The notes below the pieces were generated by a model. The model did no database searches and had not been told where the DNA came from. It worked only from the letters and a program-made list of their open reading frames with translations. From the NCBI GenBank assembly GCA_040218875.1, contig JAVJQP010000021.1: a DNA stretch of 64,000 nucleotides. One strand, 5' to 3'. The stretch is from Coleofasciculus sp937127375. GTDB taxonomy: Bacteria; Cyanobacteriota; Cyanobacteriia; Cyanobacteriales; Coleofasciculaceae. Below are positions 33,447-41,354 of the stretch, in pieces. Both the position numbers and the translations under genes were made by a program. How positions within the stretch are numbered: the stretch's first letter is position 1; each line of letters opens with the position of its first letter.

Positions 33447-35353
33447 GCGGGAACTTCAACTTGCTGATTTCCGGCTAAACCAAATGCCTGGTGAATGGCT
33501 TGTAATGCTGTCACCCCTTGCTCTTTATTCACCACACAACTAATTTTTATTTCCGACGTGGTAATCATTTGAATATTAATTTGGTGTTGAGAAAGGGCGG
33601 CAAACATTCGCGCTGCTACACCAGGTTGTCCAATCATCCCTGCACCAACAATACTGACTTTAGCAATATCGGCATCAAGGAGAACCTCGCCGTACCCTAA
33701 AATAGGTGCAGCCTCCTGGAGAATTTTCTGGGCATTTTCCGCCTCAGCTTGGGCAACAGTGAAGGCAATATCGCGTGTGGGAATTCCATCAATTACTCGA
33801 CAGCGCTGAGATTGAATAATCATATCCACGCTAATGGTTTGCTCGGCTAAGATACTAAATATCCGAGCCGCCATACCCGGACGATCAGGAACATAGCGAA
33901 TAGCTAAACGGGCTTGATTTTGGTCAAGAGCAACACCTCGGACAGGGGTTGACTGTAGAGACGTTGCATGCAACGTCTCTACACCGCTATTGGTGGTATC
34001 GCTTTTACGAAACTTGCCCTGATTCAGTTTTGACCCTTCGCTGGCTGCAAGGGAATTATCGGTTAACTCTGTTGGTAAACGGGCGGGGGAACTCTTAATA
34101 TTAAACTGGTCACACAAAACCGCGATCGCACGATTACAATCAGCCGCATCAATCACACAGCTTACTTTTACCTCAGAGGTAGAAATCATCTGAATATTGA
34201 TCCCCGCATTTGCCAGGGTGGTGAACATTTGCGCCGCAATCCCAGGATGTCCAATCATTCCCGCCCCCGCGATCGCGATTTTGGCGATATTCGATTCCAC
34301 TAAGACTTCCGCCTCATCAGCACTGGGATTAGTAGGGCTACGGAAAGCGGGTGCGATCGCTTCGGCGACGGCTTCAGCCCGTTTGAGAATACCCTTACTT
34401 ACACTAAAGGCAATATCATTCGTATTCCCCTCGTGAATCGACTGGATAATTAAATCCACATCCAAATCTTGACCCGCAATCTCCCCAAACAATTGGGCGG
34501 CGACACCGGGATGATCCGGAACCCGCAGCATTGCCACTTTTGCCTGATCAGTATCAAATTCTACAGCATCGACCGAGCGAGCTATTTCTAAACCCTCTAA
34601 CGAACGGGGTTGTGGCGTCGGAGAAATCACCTTTGTCCCCGGATCATCCGTCCAACTGGATAATACAACCAAAGGCATCCCGTAATTGCGAGCAATTTCC
34701 ACCGCACGGGGATGCAGTACCTTCGCCCCTAAGCTTGCTAATTCCAGCATCTCATCGCAGGTAATCTCGTCCATGAGTTGAGCATCAGGGACTAAGCGCG
34801 GATCAGCGGTTAAAATACCCGGAACATCCGTGTAAATCTCACACCGATCTGCCCCTAATGATGCCGCTAATGCTACGGCGGAGGTATCTGATCCACCGCG
34901 TCCCAAGGTGGTAATCTCTAAGTCAGTTAGACTACTGATCCCTTGAAAGCCCGCTACCACAACCACTTTCCCCTCGTTGATATGCCGAGAAATCCGTTCG
35001 GTGTGGATACTAAAGATACGGGCGCGGCTATATTGGGCTTCCGTGACAATACCCACTTGTGCGCCAGTCAGAGAAATCGCGGGTTGTCCTAATTCCTGCA
35101 ACGCCATTGCCAAGAGCGCGATCGAGACTTGTTCTCCAGTGGAGAGTAACATATCCATTTCCCGACGGCTGGGATTGGCGGAAATTTCGTGAGCCAGTTT
35201 GACTAACCCATCTGTCGTTTTACCCATCGCGGATACGACAACGACTAAGGAGTTACCCGCTTTGACTGTTTTTAAGAGACGTTGAGCGACGGTTTGAATC
35301 CGCTCAACTGAACCAACAGAGGTTCCACCGTATTTTTGGACAACCAGCACCAT
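33443..35353 (-). CDS. lysC: Aspartate kinase with two tandem ACT-pair regions
   Basis: Phosphorylates aspartate, the first step to Lys, Thr and Met. 636 residues, slightly longer than the roughly 600 of other cyanobacteria. Kinase signature VQKYGGTSVGS at the N-terminus, then TTLGRGGSDTSAVALAASLG. Two ACT pairs follow (about 265-420 and 480-630), each with the VGAGMIG/AGAGMIG and (N)IQMI(S/T)TSE pattern that binds feedback inhibitors. The linker between them (about 425-478) contains GVETLHATSLQST, encoded by a perfect 30-bp palindromic repeat (33954-33983) that also occurs outside genes. This explains the extra length. Start ATG 35353 gives MVLVVQKYGG. Confidence 0.95.
   Translation of the reverse strand: MVLVVQKYGGTSVGSVERIQTVAQRLLKTVKAGNSLVVVVSAMGKTTDGLVKLAHEISANPSRREMDMLLSTGEQVSIALLAMALQELGQPAISLTGAQVGIVTEAQYSRARIFSIHTERISRHINEGKVVVVAGFQGISSLTDLEITTLGRGGSDTSAVALAASLGADRCEIYTDVPGILTADPRLVPDAQLMDEITCDEMLELASLGAKVLHPRAVEIARNYGMPLVVLSSWTDDPGTKVISPTPQPRSLEGLEIARSVDAVEFDTDQAKVAMLRVPDHPGVAAQLFGEIAGQDLDVDLIIQSIHEGNTNDIAFSVSKGILKRAEAVAEAIAPAFRSPTNPSADEAEVLVESNIAKIAIAGAGMIGHPGIAAQMFTTLANAGINIQMISTSEVKVSCVIDAADCNRAIAVLCDQFNIKSSPARLPTELTDNSLAASEGSKLNQGKFRKSDTTNSGVETLHATSLQSTPVRGVALDQNQARLAIRYVPDRPGMAARIFSILAEQTISVDMIIQSQRCRVIDGIPTRDIAFTVAQAEAENAQKILQEAAPILGYGEVLLDADIAKVSIVGAGMIGQPGVAARMFAALSQHQINIQMITTSEIKISCVVNKEQGVTALQAIHQAFGLAGNQQVEVPA
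33954..33983. repeat. 30-bp palindrome inserted in the lysC coding frame
   Basis: Identical to the intergenic palindromes at 20910-20939 and 33124-33153, here translated in frame within the interdomain linker of aspartate kinase. Confidence 0.9.
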
Positions 35354-35370
35354 AAATCTTGCTCCTACAC

Positions 35371-35420
35371 CTTGTCATTTGTCATTTGTCATTTGTCTTA
35401 TGTCATTTGTCAAGAGTCAT
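35371..35420. repeat. Heptanucleotide array (GTCATTT)n, second locus
   Basis: Five to seven imperfect heptads of the same unit as 555-620, lying upstream of lysC (in its 5' leader or promoter). Confidence 0.7.
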
Positions 35421-35435
35421 TTAGTCGGGGCGGGT

Positions 35436-35545
35436 GTAGTGGCGTGGCACAGCTAAAATTGTGGAATAGATTTTGCGGTGAAACCGGGCGCAAGGATGGT
35501 GCCCCTACAATGCTAATCCACCAATTAAGGTGTGCCACGACAGTA
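35436..35545. mobile_element. MITE-like element, family 2, copy 3
   Basis: 110 bp, from GTAGTGGCGTGGCACAGCTA to GGTGTGCCACGACAGTA; inverted ends match over about 13 of 16 positions. The interior AAATTGTGGAATAGATTT is shared with 61365-61471. Confidence 0.75.
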
Positions 35546-35574
35546 GGGTGCGTTAGCGAAGCGTAACGCACCAT
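35544..35574. repeat. GGTGCGTTA palindromic repeat, copy 2
   Basis: GGTGCGTTAGCGAAGCGTAACGCACC, matching 3661-3692, directly against the end of the MITE-like element. Confidence 0.7.
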
Positions 35575-35602
35575 TTCAAACGATAGTAGTGAAAGTGAAC
35601 CC

Positions 35603-35974
35603 CTACATAATCTCCTTCATCTCCCTCATCTCCCTCTCACGATTGATCCGCCGCCCCCGCCGTCCCCGTCGCATCATCGCCCGTTGGCTCATCCGTTTGG
35701 TCACGTTCTTAAACGGTAAGTTCAGGTGGGCTAGGAATAGGGTAGCGCCCCTCGACTGGACGGCTACTCCTGTGAACAGCTTGCCCGGATCAATTCCCGT
35801 CAGAATATCCTGAGTTTTCTTACCTGATGGTTCCTTAACTAACTGGACTTGAAATACATTTAGGTCGTTGTGTACGACCTTGGCTTTCCCAGCTTTTAAC
35901 CAGCGTCTAACACGGCTAGCTTTAGCTGGCATTAACGGTTCACCATCTGGTGATAATACTGGTACACGAATCAT
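35603..35974 (-). pseudogene. iscB: IscB RNA-guided nuclease, N-terminal fragment
   Basis: 123 codons. IscB hallmarks in order: PLMP motif at 13-16 (GEPLMPAKASRVRRWLKAGK), RuvC-I with D62 (LTGIDPGKLFTGVAV), and an arginine-rich bridge helix RRGRRGRR at 102-109. RuvC-II, HNH and RuvC-III are missing; the frame ends in REREMREMKEIM, encoded by a short CTCCCTCAT tandem repeat. A full IscB is about 400-500 residues. The upstream noncoding sequence resembles omega RNA. Nuclease activity is not expected, but the fragment keeps the RNA-binding bridge region, so an RNA-binding role cannot be excluded. Confidence 0.8.
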
Positions 35975-36245
35975 GGTGATAAACCTCTCGTGTAGTAGAG
36001 ACGCGATGACAGAAGCGTCTGTACAAAGTACAAAGTCCCCTCGACCACCACCAACAAAATGTCCTCTCTTAAAGCGTCTATGACAAGTAGACTTACAGTT
36101 AGTCCAAACTGGGGAAGCATTTGGAGGTGTGTATCAGTTGGTGGCTAATGGTCTATTCAACGCTTACGTTGCCAGCCCTGTCCCTGGCAATCCCTGACTT
36201 CAAGCGTCCCTCAAGTCAGGGTTGTTGAAATCCGTGGCAATCAGA
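35975..36245 (-). ncRNA. Omega RNA (HEARO-like) upstream of the iscB fragment
   Basis: Position (directly 5' of IscB, same strand) and structure fit HEARO/omega RNA. A 9-bp hairpin CCCTGACTT/AAGTCAGGG (36192-36200 with 36213-36221) is followed by the paired GATTGCCA...GGCAAC segments and ends in a G-rich GGTGGTGG stretch before the ORF. Exact ends are uncertain. Any guide would be specified by DNA at the element's 5' edge near 36240. Confidence 0.6.
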
Positions 36246-36348
36246 CGTAGCGTTTTCCAGCAATGGGCGGCTATTGCTGAGTTAATCGATGAACAAGCCA
36301 TAGATTATTGTGTAATGGGTGCTATATCTTGGATTATCAAAATTCGTC

Positions 36349-38010
36349 ATGGCAATACTATCACCAGACCAACGGAATTATTATTATCTTCTAGCCGCCG
36401 AACGAGCGGGGATTCACAAGCCAATTTTGGCGGCTCTCTATCAGGTTCATTCGTCTCCGACGCTTGCTGATGAAGAAACAGGATTAGGCATCTCGCCTGC
36501 CAATCGGGTATCCCCCGATCAGGTGAATACGTTCGCGGAACAAGTTCAGTATGCTGCTAATGTTATCCGATCGCTGACTGATAGTTTAATTGCTCAGGGA
36601 CAGCAAGGAAATGATTTATGGCTCTCCGAACAGGGACGCTATAGTGACGAGTTCCTACAAAACGTGGCTAGAGGATATGTACCGCCAGCCAGTCAACCCC
36701 ATACAGCACGTTTAGAACCGAGTAACTTTGAGTCCCTCAAACAAGCCTATCTAGCTGATTTAGCCGCCGACTTCAGCAGCGAAAATCTGCCCCAAAATCT
36801 TGCCTATCTAGATAAAGCCTTACTGACGCTTGTGGATCGACTGCCGGAGTATTATCAGGGATTACCTCATCAACGGGATGCGTTGCTCGAAGGGGTGCGA
36901 GTGTGGCGGGAACTGGATACGCCGGATGCTGCTATTGCTTCGTTAGTACCAACGGATCAGGTAGAATCAGCGCGTAAGGATGAATCCCTATTGGATATTC
37001 CCCTGAAGCAATTTATGGGACGGGTGTCTGCCAACTATAGCGGTTATCCCCATCAACGGGAGGCATTGCTGCGCCTAAGTCAACTATGGCGTCAACTGCG
37101 AAGCCGAGAAGAAGCGATCGCGTCTTTGGAAAAAAGTGCCTCCCCCGAAGAAGATCTCGATATTATTGATCCGGCGCTAATTGCCTTTGTCGAGCGCATA
37201 CCGAAGTTCTACCAGGGACAAGGTAGCCAACGCAATGCCCTCACCGAAGGCTTTCGACTCTGGAATCAATTTGACTCCCGCGCCACGGTATTAAGTCATC
37301 TGGGCATTAATCCAGACATCCTCCAAGCGAGTACCACTGATCCCACCGCGATGCAAAAACTGGCAGCGGAACTGGATCGAGAACTAATCAGCTTTGTCGG
37401 GAAGATACCCAAAAACTACAAAGAAGAGGACAACCAACGGGAAGCATTAATCCGTCTGGTGCAACTTTGGCGAGATTTGCCCACCCGAAATCAGGCAGTG
37501 CAATCTCTCCTGGACGACCAAAAACGGATGAATGAAGCCCGCCGCCAAGCCCAAGAAGCACCGCCCAAGCCCACACCTGTAGTCATTCCCAAACGTCCGG
37601 AACGGTGGACACCCTACAATATTCAGCTATTAGCACCAATTATTCCCGATGGTAACTTTACCTGGGCAGAAGCCACCCATGGAGGTACACGTATGCCCCC
37701 GAACCAAGCTACAGTGGATGCTATGATTCGCATTGCGAAACTGGCACAACGGGCACGCGATCGCATTGGGCGACCTTTTATCGTCACCAGTTGGTATCGT
37801 CCCCCTCACATTAATCGAGCAGTTGGGGGTGCCAAGTATAGTCGGCATCTGGTGGGAGATGCCATGGATTTTGTGGGTGAAGGGTTAAGTGGTAATCAGA
37901 TTTATTGGTCTCTGGAACCGTGGTGGCCCGGTGGTTTAGGTCGCTATAGTCGGTTTCCTAATTTGTGCCATATTGATGCTCGCAGCTACCGGGCACGCTG
38001 GCGCCACTAA
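36349..38010 (+). CDS. M15-family peptidase with four helical repeats
   Basis: 553 residues from ATG 36349 (MAILSPDQRNYYYLLAAERA); ten upstream in-frame codons look non-coding. Residues 1-110 have AGIHKPILAALYQ and GLGISPANRV, a region seen in cyanobacterial cell-wall proteins. Four copies of a 43-residue motif follow, at about 160, 220, 277 and 346 (e.g. LVDRLPEYYQGLPHQRDALL, VERIPKFYQGQGSQRNALTE). The C-terminal domain (420-553) is a peptidase M15 (DUF882/VanY-like) with metal ligands in SRHLVGDAMDF and CHIDAR. It is predicted to cut peptidoglycan peptides. There is no classical signal peptide, so the export route is unclear. Confidence 0.8.
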   Translation: MAILSPDQRNYYYLLAAERAGIHKPILAALYQVHSSPTLADEETGLGISPANRVSPDQVNTFAEQVQYAANVIRSLTDSLIAQGQQGNDLWLSEQGRYSDEFLQNVARGYVPPASQPHTARLEPSNFESLKQAYLADLAADFSSENLPQNLAYLDKALLTLVDRLPEYYQGLPHQRDALLEGVRVWRELDTPDAAIASLVPTDQVESARKDESLLDIPLKQFMGRVSANYSGYPHQREALLRLSQLWRQLRSREEAIASLEKSASPEEDLDIIDPALIAFVERIPKFYQGQGSQRNALTEGFRLWNQFDSRATVLSHLGINPDILQASTTDPTAMQKLAAELDRELISFVGKIPKNYKEEDNQREALIRLVQLWRDLPTRNQAVQSLLDDQKRMNEARRQAQEAPPKPTPVVIPKRPERWTPYNIQLLAPIIPDGNFTWAEATHGGTRMPPNQATVDAMIRIAKLAQRARDRIGRPFIVTSWYRPPHINRAVGGAKYSRHLVGDAMDFVGEGLSGNQIYWSLEPWWPGGLGRYSRFPNLCHIDARSYRARWRH

Positions 38011-38320
38011 GGGTAACACTCAGCAGGAACACCTCTGTTTGCTGCTACCTTTTTCCAGGACTGTAATTCAAAATCTGCATGGGTGCATCTGTAATTGAAG
38101 CGACAAATCGATCAACCACACAAATCCAGAACAATCTAACATTCATGGCGGAGTCCTAGGGGACTTTCGCAAGAGTTTACGACTCGGTACAGTGTTTTCC
38201 CCACCGACAAAAAATGGCTGTCGGTATACCCCAGCAGACTTAGCAAGGGCGAGATTGCACCCGATGCACTCCCTGGAAGGCATTCTAGAAATAACTCTTA
38301 CGTTTTCTCCAGCAGGCATT

Positions 38321-39097
38321 ATGTCCAGTTCGATTATCCCTAGAGAATCTACATTAGCTCAAGTTTCTCAGCCGTCACCCACGGCTGTCTCTCCTTCACC
38401 CCCAAACAATCAGTCTTTCGGATCACCCTGGATGTTTGTCTCCATGGGACTGTTCTTACTCGTGATCGGCTTACTGGTCTATGGCAAAATGCAATTGAAT
38501 GCCATGACGAAAAAGCTGAAATTTGAGCAGTTTAAAACCAAAGACCTCCAGAAAAAGTTGAAGTTGGCGCTCAACACGATCCGTAAAATGGAAACCAATC
38601 CGGATTTGGTTCACTCTCGCGAGTTCAATTTAGACTATCTGCGATTGCGGATGGAGGAAGAGGTATTCCATTTTGCTATCGTTAATCAAATCAAAATCAA
38701 GGTTAAACAAATCATCAGTGTGGCACTACGACCGAATCAAGCGACTCAAAGCGCGGTCGGGATTGCTAGTACCACGGGGAGGCAAGTTGATGAACTGTTT
38801 GATGTCAAGTACGAGACGGAAAGCAGCGGTAAACGTACCATGCGAGTGCTGTTCCGGATTCAAATCAAGTTGACTAAATTACCGACTCAAGCCACCTCAG
38901 CCACGATTAGCCAGATTATTGATTGTATCGAAACCTTTCTCTCTCCAGAGGATGAAAGCTGGCAACCCACGATTCAAGGACGAATTGTTTCAATTCACTG
39001 GGATCAAAAAGCTAAACCGACTCCTTTACTGGTGCTTCAGCAATCTAGTGAGGGGGTTAACGTGACCTTAAGAACAAATCGGGCGCGGATGCACTGA
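38321..39097 (+). CDS. Single-span membrane protein, conserved in cyanobacteria, unknown function
   Basis: 258 residues from ATG 38321 (MSSSIIPREST); the 43 codons upstream that remain open are not protein-like. After a Pro/Ser/Gln-rich stretch, one transmembrane helix (SPWMFVSMGLFLLVIGLLVYG, about residues 37-57) is followed by a basic coiled-coil segment (MTKKLKFEQFKTKDLQKKLK) and a soluble domain of about 150 residues. I do not recognise the domain. It is probably inner- or thylakoid-membrane anchored with a cytosolic C-terminus. It is transcribed alone, 310 bp after the M15 peptidase. Confidence 0.65.
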   Translation: MSSSIIPRESTLAQVSQPSPTAVSPSPPNNQSFGSPWMFVSMGLFLLVIGLLVYGKMQLNAMTKKLKFEQFKTKDLQKKLKLALNTIRKMETNPDLVHSREFNLDYLRLRMEEEVFHFAIVNQIKIKVKQIISVALRPNQATQSAVGIASTTGRQVDELFDVKYETESSGKRTMRVLFRIQIKLTKLPTQATSATISQIIDCIETFLSPEDESWQPTIQGRIVSIHWDQKAKPTPLLVLQQSSEGVNVTLRTNRARMH

Positions 39098-39251
39098 ACC
39101 TATTTAGGGGTTCTCAGTCATTAGATAAACTGGCTCATCCTTAAACGTCGTTTATGGCTACAGCTATATAATGTATTCCTTATGACTTATTACTTCTTTG
39201 AACGAAAATATTGAGGGCAATGCCTACCCATAATTTTCAATTTGGGTAGTG

Positions 39252-39953
39252 TTAGCGAAGCAATTCAATATGTCCATCTTCGATATGAATAATCCGATCC
39301 GCAATATCTAAAATCCGATTATCGTGGGTCACGAGTAGAATGGTGCATCCTTGTTGTTTTGCTAACTGTTGCATTAATTCCACGACATTCCGTCCTGATT
39401 GACTATCCAAAGCTGCTGTGGGTTCGTCAGCTAGAACTAACTGAGGACGACTCACTAACGCCCGTGCGATCGCAACGCGCTGTTTTTGTCCGCCAGAAAG
39501 GTTATCAGGGTAGTTATTAAGATGATTGGTTAAACCAACTGTGGTTAATATCGCTGTTGATTTCGCTACCGCCTCGACGGGAGAAATATTAGGGTGAAGT
39601 TCCACAGACATTTGCACGTTTTGGCACGCGGTAAGACTCTTGAGCAAATTATGAGATTGAAAGATATAACCAATATGGCGGCGCACTTGCACCAGTTTTT
39701 CTTCGGTTGCACCCACAAGTTCCTGTCCTAAGACGTGAACTTGACCCGATTGGGGTGAACGTAAGCCCCCAATTAGCGTTAACAAGGTCGTTTTACCTGA
39801 ACCCGAAGGACCTGTCACCAATACAATTTCTCCAGATAATAGTTCTAGGTTGATATCAAAGAGAATTTGTTTACGTAGAGAACCTTTACCAAAATAATGG
39901 TTGAGATTTTTAATCGAGACTACAGGAGATTGACGTAATACGTGATAATTCAT
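39252..39953 (-). CDS. devA: DevA-type ABC exporter ATPase
   Basis: 233 residues. Walker A is GPSGSGKTTLL, signature LSGGQKQRVAIARAL, Walker B LVLADEPTAALD, switch His in LLVTHD. It is MacB/LolD-like and the third gene of a devB-devC-devA operon. In heterocyst formers DevBCA with TolC exports glycolipids; unrelated paralogues occur in other cyanobacteria, so the substrate here is unknown. It is separated from devC by 143 bp that contain a GGGCGGGTTT hairpin, unusual inside an operon. Confidence 0.9.
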   Translation of the reverse strand: MNYHVLRQSPVVSIKNLNHYFGKGSLRKQILFDINLELLSGEIVLVTGPSGSGKTTLLTLIGGLRSPQSGQVHVLGQELVGATEEKLVQVRRHIGYIFQSHNLLKSLTACQNVQMSVELHPNISPVEAVAKSTAILTTVGLTNHLNNYPDNLSGGQKQRVAIARALVSRPQLVLADEPTAALDSQSGRNVVELMQQLAKQQGCTILLVTHDNRILDIADRIIHIEDGHIELLR

Positions 39954-39992
39954 AACTCATAAATCTATTATAATTTTATACGTCTCTTGTAG

Positions 39993-40079
39993 GAGCGGGT
40001 TTAGGGACAATCGTAGGGGCGGGTTTAGGGACTCAATTCATATATTCACCAATAACGGAACAACAAAACCCGCCCTTTC
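39993..40079. repeat. GGGCGGGTTT hairpin element, copy 5 (between devC and devA)
   Basis: Two tandem left arms (AGGAGCGGGTTTAGGGAC and GGGGCGGGTTTAGGGAC) face one right arm, CAAAACCCGCCC. Confidence 0.75.
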
Positions 40080-40096
40080 ACACCAATAACAGAACT

Positions 40097-41245
40097 CTAA
40101 AAAATATCAGCCGGATCAGCCGCTTTCAGTTTTCGCACAGCAATTGCCCCTGATACACAACACATGATAATTGTCAAGATTAAAATCGTTATCGTTTTAG
40201 TCAAGGACATCATCATCGGTAGACGAGTTGCGGCTTTTGTTAAACCATACAATCCCGAAGCAATTACCATTCCGGGAATATATCCTAAAATAGCCAGAAT
40301 AAGCGCTTCTTGGAAAACCACCATCAATAAATAACGATGGGTATAGCCCATGGCTTTGAGTGTGGCATATTCGGGTAAATGATCGGAAACATCAGTATAA
40401 AGAATCTGATAAACAATCACCGTACCAACCACAAACCCCATTATTGTTCCTAAAGTGAAGACAAAACCGATCGCGGTACTGGTTTGCCAGTAACTTTTTT
40501 CAAAATTAATAAATTCTTGCTTAGATAAAATTGTGACATCATCAGGAAATTCCTGTCTCATGTCAGTTAAAACGGTTTGAATATTTGCTCCGGGTTGTAA
40601 TTGAACTATACCAATATCAATTAGTCCCTTATCTCGTCGTGGAAATATTCGCAAAAAATTAAGATCACTTGTAACAATATTTCCATCAGCCGCAAATGAA
40701 GCGCCTAGACTAAATAATCCTACCACCCGGATGCGACGTTCTTCTACTTCTGTCGTTACCTCTTCGTTTTGACGAAATAATTGAGCAATTGAACCATATT
40801 CGGGTCTAGACGTATCATCGAATAAAACCCCATTTTCTATTTTTATCTTATTCAAATTTTGATTAACATCAGGTAGTTCTAAGACTGGATTAGCTGGATT
40901 AAATCCCAAAACCATAATGGCGCGAGTTGCTCGATTTTGCGGGTTTTTCCATAATCCAAAATCCATATAGAGTGGACTAATAGACTGAACACCCTCAAAA
41001 CCCAAAGCTTGATATAATCGCCGCTGGGGAAAGCTTTTCATGGCGATAGTTGATGTGGACTGAGGGCTAATCAGAAAAATGTCACCTTTTAACTTGTTAT
41101 GTAGGGTTACATTACTTTCAAACAAGGCATCGCGAAACCCGAGTTGCATAAACATTAAAATATCAGCAAAGCCAATTCCCGCGATCGCGACCAATAATCG
41201 GATTTTTTCGCGGCTTAGTTGTAACCAAGCAAGAGGAATTTTCAT
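40097..41245 (-). CDS. devC: DevC-type ABC exporter permease
   Basis: 382 residues, FtsX/MacB-like. The N-terminal helix (LLVAIAGIGFADILMFMQLG) is followed by a large extracytoplasmic domain (about 45-255), then three C-terminal helices: AIGFVFTLGTIMGFVVGTVI, LLMVVFQEALILAILGYIPG and ITILILTIIMCCVSGAIAV. The N-terminus MKIPLAWLQLSREKIRLLVA is the DevC signature. It lies between devB and devA on the same strand. The intercistronic spaces on both sides hold hairpin repeats. Confidence 0.9.
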   Translation of the reverse strand: MKIPLAWLQLSREKIRLLVAIAGIGFADILMFMQLGFRDALFESNVTLHNKLKGDIFLISPQSTSTIAMKSFPQRRLYQALGFEGVQSISPLYMDFGLWKNPQNRATRAIMVLGFNPANPVLELPDVNQNLNKIKIENGVLFDDTSRPEYGSIAQLFRQNEEVTTEVEERRIRVVGLFSLGASFAADGNIVTSDLNFLRIFPRRDKGLIDIGIVQLQPGANIQTVLTDMRQEFPDDVTILSKQEFINFEKSYWQTSTAIGFVFTLGTIMGFVVGTVIVYQILYTDVSDHLPEYATLKAMGYTHRYLLMVVFQEALILAILGYIPGMVIASGLYGLTKAATRLPMMMSLTKTITILILTIIMCCVSGAIAVRKLKAADPADIF

Positions 41246-41272
41246 TTAAGTTTTAAGTTTTAATTTTTGTGT

Positions 41273-41332
41273 AGGCGCGGGTTTCACTACTATCTTTTCT
41301 GACATGACCCAAATGCAAATAAACCCGCCCCG
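41273..41332. repeat. GGGCGGGTTT hairpin element, copy 6 (between devB and devC)
   Basis: Arms GCGCGGGTTT and AAACCCGCCCC about 40 bp apart. It lies between co-transcribed genes, where it may stabilise the mRNA or attenuate transcription. Confidence 0.65.
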
Positions 41333-41354
41333 ACTAAGTTTTGAACTAATTTTA

